NCBI GenBank assembly: GCA_963793245.1
Contig: CAWBZG010000004.1
Span: forward strand, 248,001 to 312,000
Direction of reading: 5' to 3'
From: CAXBBB01 sp963793245
GTDB taxonomy: Bacteria; Bacteroidota; Rhodothermia; Rhodothermales; BA12
Length of the DNA: 64,000 bases
Below, piece after piece: positions 25,499 through 35,111 of the stretch. Within the stretch, counting starts at the first letter, position 1, and every line of letters begins with the position of its first letter. The notes below the pieces were generated by a model, which saw nothing but the letters and a program-made list of their open reading frames with translations, was not told where the DNA came from and did not search any database. A program made the position numbers and the translations under genes.

Positions 25499-27568
25499 TC
25501 AGCGGTCGCGGTAGACGAGCGAGACGGAGAGCGTCCGGCCGGGTTCGGGATAGCCTTCGTCGAGGGTGTAGTCGGCATCGAAGACGTTGCGCATGCCCGC
25601 TTCTATCGAGACGGTGCGGGCCGCGCCGACGAGGTGAGACGGCAAGGCGTAGCGTAGTAAGGCGTCAGCCACCACGAACCCGTCGGCGACGGCGCCCTGA
25701 GTAGTCGAAAATCGGTGCGAGGCGCTCTCGACGCGGATCAGCGTCGAGAGTCCGGCGAGGGGCTGGGCGTCGAGCCAGACGTGACCACTGCGGGCCGGAA
25801 CGTCGGTGAGCACGAGGTCCGCGTCGGACAGACTCCGGCGGTCGATCAGCGCCACGCCGACACCGGTTTCGACCTGGCGGATGGGACGCGCGCGTACGCT
25901 GGCCTCGACGCCGAGGTGGCGCACGCGTCCGACGTTCTGAAGCTGAAACAGCGGCCCATCCGCTCCAATCGCGACGCCGTCGACGCGTTCGATGGCATCG
26001 CCGAGCCACGCTCCGAAAGCGGCTCCGTCGATCTGGAGACGCCCGTCCCAAAGCGAGCCTGCATAACCGGCCTCAGCGTGGATTGCGGATTCGGGGTCGA
26101 GTTCGGGGCTGGGCAACGCTTGACCCAAGCGGTAAGAATAGCGGTCCTTGACGGTCGGGAAGCGTGTACGGCGGGAGACCGAGAGGCGAGCCGTGTGGGC
26201 GAATGGATCGTCGGCAGATCCCAATCCCCACTCGGACGAAAACCGCACGGTCGGTGCTGCGCGGTCTGGCGCGTCGAGGTCACGGACTACGTCAGCACCG
26301 CCACCTCCGGGAACGAGTTCTTCGGCCCGAAGCCCCACGCGCGCGTCGACGCCCAATCCGGCCGAAAGTCGGAGGCGAGGCGTGGGGCGCGCGGTCCCTT
26401 CGAGCGCCGCGCCTACGGTCACGTCGCGGTAGGTGAGGTCCGGGTCGAACGCTTGGGGTGGGGCGGGAAACGCGCCGGGCGAGTTGGCCTGCCGCTCGCG
26501 GTGGCGGTCGGCGCGGGTGTGGGCGGCGAGCGCGAGGGCGAACCGGGGCGATGGGAGCAGTCGGATCTCGGCGGACCCGCCCCACGCGTCGTCGTCGTAG
26601 ACGCTCTCGAATGCGCGCCGGGCCGTCTGGGTGGTGAACGAATCGTCGTCGTAGGCGACGAGGGTGTTGTCGAATGCGTCCCAATAGGCCCGAGCGCGCA
26701 CCTCGACCGGCACTCCGGCGACCGCGCCGACGGGCTGACGCAGGGCGGCGTAGGCACTCGTTTTGTCCCATCGAGGCCAGCGCCAGAAGCGGGGGCGCTG
26801 ATCCGGGTCGGTGCCTGCATAGGATGGGTTGCCCTTGGATCCGTCGATCCGGGCCATGCTGATCGCCACGTCGCCGCCGCCGGGCGTTTCCCTTCCCACC
26901 TTGACCGAGCCGGAAAGGTCGCGACGGGCCGCGTTGTCTCGGCTTCCGCCGCCTGCGAGTGGGAACGTGCCGCGTTCGAGCAGAGCACCGCTGGCCTGAA
27001 CGTAAAACGGTCTGCGCTCGCCGCCCGCCGCGCTCCCGAACCGTCCGCCAACCGAGAGTTCGGCGCGTCGCCCTCCGCCCGAGAACGTACCTGCGAGCGC
27101 CGACACCTCGACGCGTCGATTGGGCACGCGGGTGACGAGGTTGATGGCACCGCCCAGCGTATTCGCGCCGTAGAGAAGCGAAGCGTCGCCGGTTTCGACG
27201 CGGAGTTCGGCGAGTCCAGTCGTCAGGAATCGGCCCAGGTCGACGAGGCCGTCGTAGGGAACGTAGACCGGGATTCCGTCGAGGAAAACGGGCACCTGCC
27301 GCAGGTCGAAGCCGCGGACGTGGACCATCGACTCGCCCCGTCCACCCGTCGCCGAGCGGTCGACGCCGGGAAGCAGCGACAGCGCTCCGGCAACGTCCGG
27401 TTGGTCGAAGCGGCGCACGTCGCGGGCGTCGACGCGGCCCGCCCGGTCGAGGCCTCGCTCTCCGACTACTTCTACGGCACCCAGCGGAATGACTCTCGTG
27501 GTGTCGGTCTGCGCCGCGACGGGCACCGCGAGGATGGTCAGGGCGAGGAGGAGGCAGGAATGAGGCAT
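25499..27568 (-). CDS. TonB-dependent receptor
   Basis: A 689-residue outer-membrane transporter. MPHSCLLLALTILAVPVAAQ is a signal peptide. The plug domain runs from LGAVEVVGERG to about residue 160 with LSLLPGVDRSATGGRGESMV, VHVRGFDLRQVPVFLDGIPV and LYGANTLGGAINLVTR. The barrel is rich in alternating strands and ends in RTLSVSLVYRDR. Energy would come from TonB at 61015-61776 or another copy. The substrate is not evident. No SusD partner is next to it, so a carbohydrate SusCD pair is unlikely; iron chelate or vitamin are possible. Confidence 0.93.
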   Translation of the reverse strand: MPHSCLLLALTILAVPVAAQTDTTRVIPLGAVEVVGERGLDRAGRVDARDVRRFDQPDVAGALSLLPGVDRSATGGRGESMVHVRGFDLRQVPVFLDGIPVYVPYDGLVDLGRFLTTGLAELRVETGDASLLYGANTLGGAINLVTRVPNRRVEVSALAGTFSGGGRRAELSVGGRFGSAAGGERRPFYVQASGALLERGTFPLAGGGSRDNAARRDLSGSVKVGRETPGGGDVAISMARIDGSKGNPSYAGTDPDQRPRFWRWPRWDKTSAYAALRQPVGAVAGVPVEVRARAYWDAFDNTLVAYDDDSFTTQTARRAFESVYDDDAWGGSAEIRLLPSPRFALALAAHTRADRHRERQANSPGAFPAPPQAFDPDLTYRDVTVGAALEGTARPTPRLRLSAGLGVDARVGLRAEELVPGGGGADVVRDLDAPDRAAPTVRFSSEWGLGSADDPFAHTARLSVSRRTRFPTVKDRYSYRLGQALPSPELDPESAIHAEAGYAGSLWDGRLQIDGAAFGAWLGDAIERVDGVAIGADGPLFQLQNVGRVRHLGVEASVRARPIRQVETGVGVALIDRRSLSDADLVLTDVPARSGHVWLDAQPLAGLSTLIRVESASHRFSTTQGAVADGFVVADALLRYALPSHLVGAARTVSIEAGMRNVFDADYTLDEGYPEPGRTLSVSLVYRDR

Positions 27569-27726
27569 AGCGGAGAGGTGGGACCGATGGTGTCGAATGG
27601 CTTAGCGTGCAACTGTAGGAAAGGGGGGCAAGCGCGGGCTGTTCGGCCCAAACGCGCGAGCACCACTTAGTGCTGTGTCAAAGCAACAGTGCTGGGTGAT
27701 CCACTTCTACTCTTCGTCATTCCCGG

Positions 27727-27797
27727 TCATTCCCGCGAAGGCGGGAATCCAGAACAGAGCTGTGCAGCAGTGGATTCCCGATCAGGTCGGGAATGAC
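27727..27797. repeat. Pair of GTCATTCCCG palindromic repeats
   Basis: GTCATTCCCGCGAAGGCGGG begins a hairpin at 27727-27753; an inverted partner (GATTCCCGATCAGGTCGGGA, then ATGAC) sits at 27773-27797. Each half is a palindrome and the two also pair with each other. It lies in the 278-bp gap between the receptor gene start and the MocA-like gene end. Confidence 0.75.
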
Positions 27798-27847
27798 GGG
27801 GAAGAGGGTTAGGTCGGCAACCTGACACGATGAGCTTGACTGAGCAC

Positions 27848-28462
27848 TTAGGAACGAGTTTGAAAACGCCGGCGAAGTTCGATGAGCGCATCGGGCGTGT
27901 CGGCGTCGAGGATCGTGCCTTCGTCGTCGGTATCAACCCACGTGAGGCAATCGGAGTGGGCGCTGATGACGGCCTGCGCGCCCGCGTCGCCTTCGAGGCG
28001 GAGCAGGTCGGGGACGAAGGCGCTCGCGAACATGACCGGGTGTCCGGGACGGCCGCGCCACGTGGGGCGGACGATGGCAGGCTGCGAAGCTTCGCGCCAG
28101 ACGCCGATCAGGCGGGCAACCGTCGCTGGCCGGATCAGCGGCGCGTCGCCCAGTAGCACGACGAAGCCGTCGAGGTCGGGCCTGAGGTCGGCGACGGCGG
28201 TTCGCAAAGACGCGGCCATTCCGTCTCGCCAGCGCGCATTGCGGACGGTTCGTAGGCCACGTGCGTGCGCAATCGTGGCCACGGCATCGCTCTCGTAGCC
28301 GGTCACCACGACCGCTTCGGCGAACGGCGGATCGGTCGCCAGGTCGAGGACGTGAGAGAGGATGGGGCGACCGCCCAAGTCGGCGAGCAGTTTGTTCTCT
28401 TTTCCCATGCGCGACGAACGGCCGGCGGCGAGCACGACGGCTCCGATGCGTCGGGCGCTCAA
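27848..28462 (-). CDS. MocA-like molybdenum cofactor nucleotidyltransferase
   Basis: A 204-residue NTP-transferase. The N-terminus AVVLAAGRSSRMGKENKLL is the nucleotide-binding motif. GDAPLIRPATV and RPTWRGRPGHPVMF match the MocA (CTP:molybdopterin cytidylyltransferase) type. Xanthine-dehydrogenase-family enzymes with a cytosine dinucleotide cofactor need such a protein, and the gene follows the molybdopterin subunit by 48 bp in the same direction. A MobA-like guanylyltransferase is less likely given the neighbours. Confidence 0.88.
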   Translation of the reverse strand: MSARRIGAVVLAAGRSSRMGKENKLLADLGGRPILSHVLDLATDPPFAEAVVVTGYESDAVATIAHARGLRTVRNARWRDGMAASLRTAVADLRPDLDGFVVLLGDAPLIRPATVARLIGVWREASQPAIVRPTWRGRPGHPVMFASAFVPDLLRLEGDAGAQAVISAHSDCLTWVDTDDEGTILDADTPDALIELRRRFQTRS

Positions 28463-28510
28463 AACAGGCCCGGAGTCGCGCGCGCTATGACCGTCCGAGA
28501 GGGGCGTCTG

Positions 28511-30883
28511 TCAAACGGCATGCAGCACCTTGTCCAGCGTCGCCGGGAGGTCGAGGACGCGGACGCCCGTCGCGTGATGGATCGCGTTGACGACGGCCGC
28601 CGACGTGCCAACGGTCGCGATCTCGCCGACGCCGCGTGCGCCCAGCGGGTTGAGGTCGTAGTCGGGTTCGCCGACGAAGTGGGCTTCGATTTCGGGCGTG
28701 TCACGGTTGGTGACGACGTGGTACTCGGCGAACGAGTTGTTGGCATAGCGGTGGAAGACCGGGTCCAGTATCGCCTCTTCCATCAGCGCCATTCCCAGAC
28801 CCATCACGACGCCGCCGATGGTCTGCGAAGCCGCCATCTTGGGGTTGATGATCCGGCCCACGTCGTTCACTGCCACCACTTTCTCGACCTTGATCTCGCC
28901 CGTCATCGCCGACACGCGGACGCGAGCGAACACGCAGCCGAACGAGTGATAGGTGACGGCGGACGGCATCACCATCTCGACCATGTTCGGTCCCACCGAA
29001 GCGCTCGCCTCGACCGGTTCGCCGCCTCGGGCGACGGCGTCCAGCAGCGTCTCGCGGCCTCCCGGCCCGATCAACTCGCCGTTCTCCAATCGCACGTCTT
29101 TGGGATCGGCACCCGCCAGCGGCGAAGCGTCGTCATCGACGGCCTGTTCGATGGCCTTCCGGACGGCAGCCTCGCACGCGGCCTTGACGGCAGGGCCGAC
29201 CGACGCCATCGTCATCGACCCGCCGTGCACGGCCGTGTCGGGAAAATCGCTGTCGCCCAGTGAGAAGCGGACGCGTTCGAGCGGAATGCCCAGCGTGTCG
29301 GCGGCGACCATAGTCATCGACACGTACGTGCCCGGCCCCATGTCCGAAGCTCCGGCCTCCACCTCGACGGTCCCGTCGGGCAACAGCCGCGCGCGCGCCG
29401 CCGACTTCATCCGATACGCCGGATAGAACGCCGACGAAACGCCCAGGCCGATGAAATCGTCGCCGTCGCGCATCGAACGCGGAGCCATCGTCCGGGCTTG
29501 CCAGCCGATCCGCTCGGCGCCCAGCGTGTAAGCCTCTGCGAGGTGTTTGGACGAAAAAGGCGTCCCCTCGACGTCGTGCGTGCAGTCGTTGCGGAGGCGC
29601 AGTTCGAGCGGGTCGATGCCGATCTCGTAGGCTAGCGCGTCCATCGCCACTTCGAGCGCGTGCGCCCCCGACGCCTCGCCCGGCGCGCGCATCGAGTTGG
29701 GCGATTGCACGTTGAGCGGCACCAGCCGGTACGTCGTCCGCAGGTTGGGCGTCGCGTACGCCATCCGCGTCGTGTTGACGAGATTCATCGTGTACTCCTC
29801 GTACACCGACGTTTCCTGCACGCCGTCGTGGATCACGCTCTGCAACCGCCCGTCGGCGTCGGCGGCCAGTCGGACGCGGTTCACGTTGTGTGGGCGGTGA
29901 CCGGTGCCGGTGAACATCTGCGCTCGCGTGAGCACCAGACGGACGGGCCGATCCAGTTCACGCGCCGCCATCGCCGTCAGGAACGTGTGCGGCCACGTTC
30001 GCAGGCCCGAACCGAAGCCGCCGCCGACGAACGGCGTGATGACGCGGACGCTGGACTCTTCGATGCCGAGCACGCCCTCGACGGCGTCTTTGGCCTTGTT
30101 GAGCGCCTCGACTTTTAGGTCTATTTCCTGCTCGCGGATGCCGAACGCCAGCGCCAGCTTGATGCGCGCGTTGCTGACCCACTGGTTCTTGTCGTGGACG
30201 GTCAGGTGGTTGCCCTTCCACCACGCGATCGTCGCGTGCGGCTCGATGGGCTGGTTGACGAGCGTCTTGACCTCGATCTCGAGGTCGACTTTGTGCGGCG
30301 CGCTTTCGTACGCAGCATCCGGATCGCCGACGGTCACGTCCGACGGGCGCATCGTCATCTTGCCGATCTCGGCGGGCTTCTTGGGTGCCGACTGGTACGG
30401 CGTTTTCTGCACCTTGTCGGCGAGGGGGCGCCTGCGAGCGGCGTGCAGGTCGGTGTCGGCCGGCTCCTCGTCGACGGTCACGCGGACGAGCGTCGCGGCG
30501 TGCTCGGCCTGCTCCAATGTCTCGGCCACGACGACGGCGACGGGCTGGTCGCTGAAATAGATGCGGTCGGTCTGGAGCGGCGTGAGCGGATCGCCGATCT
30601 GCGGCTGAATCATGGGGCGCACGATCTGCCGCTCGTACGGAAGCTCGGGCGCGTTCAGGTGCGTGAACACGCGGATAACGCCCGGCGACGCCTCGGCTTC
30701 GGCGGTGTCGATGGCGGCGATTCGTCCGCTGGCCGCCCTGGTCGTCACGAGCACGCCGTGCGCCAACTCGGCGCCGAAGTCTTTGGAGAACTCGGCGGCA
30801 TACGTCGCCTGACCGGTGACTTTGAGCGGGCCGGTGACGCGCCGCGTCGCTTTGCCGATGATAGGGGTGGTCTGCGTGTTCAT
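28511..30883 (-). CDS. Xanthine dehydrogenase family, molybdopterin-binding subunit (YagR-like)
   Basis: A 790-residue catalytic subunit. The order is the aldehyde-oxidase/XDH hammerhead domain (ITGKA-like start TRRVTGPLKVTGQATYAAEF, then VLVTTRAASGRI), then the large Mo-binding domain with FVGGGFGSGLRTW, MRAPGEASGAHALE and the late GARGVGEIATVG, whose Glu is the catalytic base. It hydroxylates purines, aldehydes or heteroaromatics. ATGA overlap with the FAD subunit (30880-30883) shows an operon. The three-subunit layout resembles YagTSR (periplasmic aldehyde oxidoreductase), but no Tat signal is visible on the 2Fe-2S subunit, so a cytoplasmic location is inferred. Confidence 0.92.
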   Translation of the reverse strand: MNTQTTPIIGKATRRVTGPLKVTGQATYAAEFSKDFGAELAHGVLVTTRAASGRIAAIDTAEAEASPGVIRVFTHLNAPELPYERQIVRPMIQPQIGDPLTPLQTDRIYFSDQPVAVVVAETLEQAEHAATLVRVTVDEEPADTDLHAARRRPLADKVQKTPYQSAPKKPAEIGKMTMRPSDVTVGDPDAAYESAPHKVDLEIEVKTLVNQPIEPHATIAWWKGNHLTVHDKNQWVSNARIKLALAFGIREQEIDLKVEALNKAKDAVEGVLGIEESSVRVITPFVGGGFGSGLRTWPHTFLTAMAARELDRPVRLVLTRAQMFTGTGHRPHNVNRVRLAADADGRLQSVIHDGVQETSVYEEYTMNLVNTTRMAYATPNLRTTYRLVPLNVQSPNSMRAPGEASGAHALEVAMDALAYEIGIDPLELRLRNDCTHDVEGTPFSSKHLAEAYTLGAERIGWQARTMAPRSMRDGDDFIGLGVSSAFYPAYRMKSAARARLLPDGTVEVEAGASDMGPGTYVSMTMVAADTLGIPLERVRFSLGDSDFPDTAVHGGSMTMASVGPAVKAACEAAVRKAIEQAVDDDASPLAGADPKDVRLENGELIGPGGRETLLDAVARGGEPVEASASVGPNMVEMVMPSAVTYHSFGCVFARVRVSAMTGEIKVEKVVAVNDVGRIINPKMAASQTIGGVVMGLGMALMEEAILDPVFHRYANNSFAEYHVVTNRDTPEIEAHFVGEPDYDLNPLGARGVGEIATVGTSAAVVNAIHHATGVRVLDLPATLDKVLHAV

Positions 30884-31914
30884 CGGTCGTCGGTGGAAGC
30901 GCGCCGCGCGATGTCGAGCGCCTTCTTCAAGGCAACGGCGACGGTGCGTGGGGCGAGCGTGATCTTGAAATCGTTGTGGCCGTATCCCGTCGCGCCTGAG
31001 ACGATGGCTTTGCCCGCCGCCTCAAACGCGTCGGTAGTTGACCGTCCGCCTCTGAGCACGTCCTCGGCATCAGTTGCGCGCCACGGTTTGTGAGCGACGC
31101 CGCCCAAAGCGAGCCGTACGTCGTCCACGTTTCCCTGAGCGTCCAGCGTTACAGGCGGCGGCGACGCTGACGAGCGCAAATGCATAACTCCGCCGGTCGC
31201 GGACTTTGACGTAGACCGATTGCCGGGTGAGCGCCGAAGGCGGCGGCAGGGTGACGGCCGTGATGAGTTCGTCGGAGCGCAACACCGTTTCGACGTTCGG
31301 GGTGTCGCCGGGCAAGAGGTGGAAGTCGACGATGGGGACGGATCGATCTCCGTCAGGCCCTGTGATCTCGACCGTCGCGCCCAGCGCCGAGAGGGCGACG
31401 CACATGTCCGACGGGTGGGTGGCGATGCAGGCCTCGCTTTCGCCAAGGATCGCGTGGATGCGGTTGAAGCCCGCTTTCGCCGGACAGCCCGATCCGGGTT
31501 CGCGCTTGTTGCACGGGTAGCCGGGTTCGGTGAAGCTGGGATCCATGAAATAGGTGCAGCGCGTCCGTTGGAGGAGGTTGCCGCCCGTCGTGGCGCGGTT
31601 GCGGAGTTGCTGCGACGCTCCCGCGAGTGTGGCTTCCGACAGCATCCGATAGTCGCTGCGAACGCGCTCGTGCGACGCCAGCGCCGTGTTGGAAACGAGC
31701 GCGCCGATGCGCAATCCGCCGTCGTCCATCTCCGTGATCTCGCCCAGCGGCAGATTCTGCACGTCGACCAGATGGTCCGGCGTCTCGACGCCCTTGCGCA
31801 TCAAGTCGACGAGGTTGGTGCCGCCGCCGAGCAGCATCGCGCCGGGCTGATCGGTCAGCAAGGACAGTGCGCGTCGGCGACCGACTCAGGTTTGTGGTAA
31901 ACGAACGGCGTCAT
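30880..31914 (-). CDS. XDH-family FAD-binding subunit (YagS-like), two frameshifts
   Basis: The FAD subunit of the same enzyme. ATG 31914 gives MTPFVYHKPESVADA, the typical start. The frame is lost near 31870 (one base short), resumes as LLTDQPGAMLLGGGTNLVDL, and continues with the FAD motif ATTGGNLLQRTRC and CNKREPGSGC (extra Fe-S cysteines as in YagS). It is lost again near 31155 (one base extra in a GCC run) and ends as VTLDAQGNVDDVRLALGG to 30880. All parts of the family are present in order, so it is one gene with two indels. ATGA overlaps tie it to both flanking subunits. Confidence 0.88.
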
Positions 31915-32462
31915 GCGGATGCGGGCTGAGAGGTCTGCGCGGCGTGGCGCAGGGCGGCGCGGATGCTGGGATAGGCACCGCAGCGACAGATGTTGCCGCT
32001 CATCCGCTCGGACAGTTCTTCGTCCGACAGATCGGCGACGGAGCCGGGCGCACCGTCCACGTCGACGACGCTCGGTTGGCCCTGAGCGACCTCGTCTATC
32101 AGCGCGACGCCCGAGAGGATCTGCCCGGACGTGCAGTAGCCGCACTGGAAGCCGTCGTGCTCGATGAACGCGTCCTGGATCGGCGAGAGGTCGTCCGGCG
32201 TCCCCAATCCTTCGATAGTGGTGACCTGCTGGCCGTCGCACGTCACCGCGAGAACGAGGCAGGCATTGACGCGCTCGCCGTCGAGCAAGACCGTGCAGGC
32301 CCCGCACGCGCCCTGGTTGCAGCCTTTCTTGGAGCCGTTGAGGTCGAGCCTCAGGCGGAGCGTGTCGAGCAAACTCGCGCGTGGGTCGAGCGAGAGGTCG
32401 CGGGCCTCGCCGTTGACCGTGATCGTCACGCTCACGGGAGGAGCGTCGGAGAGGACGGACAT
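31911..32462 (-). CDS. XDH-family 2Fe-2S subunit (YagT-like)
   Basis: A 183-residue electron-transfer subunit with two 2Fe-2S clusters. The plant-type cluster uses Cys48, 53, 56 and 68 (GCNQGACGACTVLL). The second, in the four-helix domain, uses Cys107, 110, 159 and 161 (CGYCTSGQ, GNICRCG). It is the first gene of the operon. The N-terminus MSVLSDAPPVSVTITVNG lacks a twin-arginine signal. An extra insert (residues 128-145, GQPSVVDVDGAPGSVADL) lies between the clusters. Its TGA overlaps the next ATG. Confidence 0.94.
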   Translation of the reverse strand: MSVLSDAPPVSVTITVNGEARDLSLDPRASLLDTLRLRLDLNGSKKGCNQGACGACTVLLDGERVNACLVLAVTCDGQQVTTIEGLGTPDDLSPIQDAFIEHDGFQCGYCTSGQILSGVALIDEVAQGQPSVVDVDGAPGSVADLSDEELSERMSGNICRCGAYPSIRAALRHAAQTSQPASA

Positions 32463-32640
32463 GGAGCGTGTGGTAAGAGGTGGACGCAGAAATCAGCGGT
32501 TCTGACGACCTTCACAGATAGCGCGGCGTTTTAGATCCGTGGGACCTGGAAATAGCGAGTATCTCGCTGGCAGGGCTGTCCAGCGAGAATCGACTGCCTT
32601 CTAATACCGAATCCGAGAAATGCTGGTGCGTCCGATGACC

Positions 32641-32675
32641 GTCATCCTGAGCGCAGTCGACAGGCTCGGGATGAC
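32641..32675. repeat. GTCATCCTGAG palindromic repeat
   Basis: GTCATCCTGAGCGCAGTCGA then CAGGCTCGGGATGAC forms an imperfect hairpin. It is the only recognisable feature in the 383-bp gap 32463-32845. It belongs to the same broad class as the repeats at 3429, 27727 and 40545. Confidence 0.6.
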
Positions 32676-32845
32676 GTTGGGAAAGTGCACCGCTAAATCT
32701 CGGAGTCCGTATAACACTCATAAAAAGGCAAAACACGGACGCGCACCCGGAAAGAGAGCCGAATGATTGTCGTTAGAAAGCATGACTTCCGGCGTTCTGG
32801 CGGCGCTAGGACGCTTTGCCTCGAAGCGGTGCAGAACGAAACGGT

Positions 32846-34765
32846 TCACGCCTCCACGACGAGGTCCAGCACGGTCACGCCCTGCCGCGCGCGGTCGAGT
32901 CGTGCGAGCGCTTCGGGGGCCGACGACCAGCGGGGGCGGACACGTGGTGCGAGCAGAATGCCACGCTCCGTGAGCGCTCTTAGTGCTGGGAGGTGGTGCA
33001 AGCCCATTTTTCCAGCGAGCAGAGGCCAGAAATCGCTGCCGCCGCCGAGGTGAGCGAGCAGGTCGCGTAGGCCGCGTAGGTAGATCAGGTCTTTGGTGAG
33101 TCCGCCGCCTCGGTGCAAGCGCAGCGAAACGTCGAATGCGGCGCGCGGCTCTAGCCCGGCTGCGTCGCGGAGGTGGCGCACCGTTTCGGGGAACGCCGCA
33201 CCGCGTGCCAGCGCGTCGGCGCCGATGACGCGCGCAGCGAGCGTTCGGAACCGCTCGGCATCCAGCCCACCTACGAGCCACTCGCTCAGGACGGCCAGGC
33301 CTTCCTGCAGACCCTCGTAGCCTGCCATTCCGTGCTGGAGCAGTCGGAGCGGCTGCGCCTTGCCGTTGTAATAGGTCAGCACATGGGTGCCGACTTCGTG
33401 CGCGATGAGGGCGCGAACGCGTTCGGCGGAAATGTGCGCGTGCCCGCTGACGAGGAGTTGCCCGCTCGACACCATCAGCCGACCTGCCATATCCTGCCGA
33501 ATCTCGACGGTCGCGTCTACGCCGTCCCACTGCGCCTGTAAGTACTCGATCTCGGCCCGCGCCTCGGCTGCAAATACCGTCGCCCCGACCTGCTCTACAC
33601 CCTGAGTGGACGGCTGGGGAAGCGTTGCGATCAACTCGTGCGCGAGCCTGAGCAAGTCCTCGTCCGGTGCGCCATAGAGCGCGACGCTTCCGGGCAGGAA
33701 CGACGGCGTCTCGATGTTCAGGATGAGTTGGATTTTGGCCGCCGTCTCGTCCCGCTTCTCGCGGAGCAAGTCGGCGACGACGGGGTCGTCCACGTGTTCG
33801 AGTGGGAGGTTGAACAACTGGCGGAGGACGCTATTCGGATCGAACGTCAGCGGGCGATAGAGCAGTTCGGGAGCCGATTCTTGTCCGCCGGTCTTGAATT
33901 CCTCCCAGGCAGCGGCGCTATTGATGGGCGTCACCTGGAGGAGAAAGCCGAAGGCATCGCTGCACGCGCTCAGCCCGCGATCGACGACGACGGCGTCCGG
34001 TTCGAGGTGACGCCGTCCGATCCAGCTTGGGTGTTTGGGTGTCGGCGCACCTGCAGCACGCGCAAACGTCCAGGCGGCACGGTCGAGCGCCGGAGCGAGT
34101 GCCGCGCGAAGGTCAGCCAGTACGCCTGGATAGAACTCGCCGTCTCGTCTGTTGACGTAGATCGGATCGACGGCAAGGCCAATCAGCGAGACGGTTTTCC
34201 CATACATCGACAGCAGGGGCGGGCGACCCGGCGGCGCGGGCGCGTCGACCAGCACTTCGGACACATCGGCTCCCTGTCCCGCGATCTCGATACCCGAGAG
34301 GGCGTCGCGAAGCGCGTCAGCGGCAGCGCGGAGCGGGCTGCCAGCCTCTGAAGGCACGAACAGCGCGAAGCCTGGGCGCCGGTCGAACGGATTCTGATCG
34401 TCGTCTAGGTGGGATGTAGTCCAGATCTCGATCACCAGTACGGCGCCTCCGGTGGCACCAATGCGTGTCGCAATCGCCTGCACGAGCGCCGGTAGGTCGC
34501 CGTCGGCACCGCTGGAGTCGATGATGGACGCCGATGCTACGGATGCCAGTCTGCCCGCTTCTAAGCCTCCAGCCTGCGCGTCGCGCTCCTCGACGGTGTC
34601 GGAGTTCTTCGGATGGCGATAGACGACGAGAAGCGGCGCGGCGTGGTCGACAACGACGGTACCTCCCGTGGGGAGACTGGCTCGGAACGCCTCGCCCGCA
34701 GCCAACGCAGCATCTAGATCGTCGAGGAGTGGGCTAGCGTCGAGAGCGTGTTGGAGCGGAGTCAT
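32846..34765 (-). CDS. DUF1704 protein with QEGLA motif (FHb-modulating family)
   Basis: A 639-residue protein of the 'flavohemoglobin expression-modulating QEGLA motif' family, related to metallopeptidases. ATG 34765 gives MTPLQHALDASPLLDDLDAA. The probable zinc site is HEVGTHVLTYYNG, followed by GLQEGLAVLSEWLVGGLD, which carries the namesake QEGLA and a likely third ligand Glu. The function in bacteria is not established. The open frame extends to 34822 but the extra codons fit no conserved sequence. It is followed in the same direction by nothing close. Confidence 0.9.
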   Translation of the reverse strand: MTPLQHALDASPLLDDLDAALAAGEAFRASLPTGGTVVVDHAAPLLVVYRHPKNSDTVEERDAQAGGLEAGRLASVASASIIDSSGADGDLPALVQAIATRIGATGGAVLVIEIWTTSHLDDDQNPFDRRPGFALFVPSEAGSPLRAAADALRDALSGIEIAGQGADVSEVLVDAPAPPGRPPLLSMYGKTVSLIGLAVDPIYVNRRDGEFYPGVLADLRAALAPALDRAAWTFARAAGAPTPKHPSWIGRRHLEPDAVVVDRGLSACSDAFGFLLQVTPINSAAAWEEFKTGGQESAPELLYRPLTFDPNSVLRQLFNLPLEHVDDPVVADLLREKRDETAAKIQLILNIETPSFLPGSVALYGAPDEDLLRLAHELIATLPQPSTQGVEQVGATVFAAEARAEIEYLQAQWDGVDATVEIRQDMAGRLMVSSGQLLVSGHAHISAERVRALIAHEVGTHVLTYYNGKAQPLRLLQHGMAGYEGLQEGLAVLSEWLVGGLDAERFRTLAARVIGADALARGAAFPETVRHLRDAAGLEPRAAFDVSLRLHRGGGLTKDLIYLRGLRDLLAHLGGGSDFWPLLAGKMGLHHLPALRALTERGILLAPRVRPRWSSAPEALARLDRARQGVTVLDLVVEA

Positions 34766-34835
34766 ATACAGTCGTGAGGTGTGGCCGCAGCGCGTACAGA
34801 TAAGGCGGAAGGGCTGAACCAAGCAGCCTCCTCAA

Positions 34836-35066
34836 TCACGCGCGCCGAGCCTGTTCGCGGCGCATATAGAGGTACAGGCTTTCTACCTCTTCGCGTGCCC
34901 ACGGCGTTTTGCGCAGAAACTGCAGGCTCGACTTGACGCTAGGATTGTGCGTAAAACACCGGATGCGGACGTGTTCGCCGAGTTCGTCCCACCCAAAGTG
35001 GTCGACGAGTTCGCGCACGATCTGTTCAAGCGTGATGCCGTGGAGCGGGTTGTTGGGCTGAGTCAT
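34836..35066 (-). CDS. VF530-family DNA-binding protein (DUF2132)
   Basis: A 76-residue protein. MTQPNNPLHGITLEQIVREL, HFGWDELGEHVRIRCFTHNP and SVKSSLQFLRKTPWAREEVE are almost complete signatures of the VF530 family, which has a SAP-like helical fold and is thought to bind DNA. ATG 35066 is used because the conserved part begins there. It sits 70 bp from the QEGLA gene and 45 bp from the DUF58 gene, all in the same direction. Confidence 0.92.
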   Translation of the reverse strand: MTQPNNPLHGITLEQIVRELVDHFGWDELGEHVRIRCFTHNPSVKSSLQFLRKTPWAREEVESLYLYMRREQARRA

Positions 35067-35111
35067 ACGGTCGATTCGGAATATGTCAGTCGGGTATAGC
35101 ATACGCTCCCA

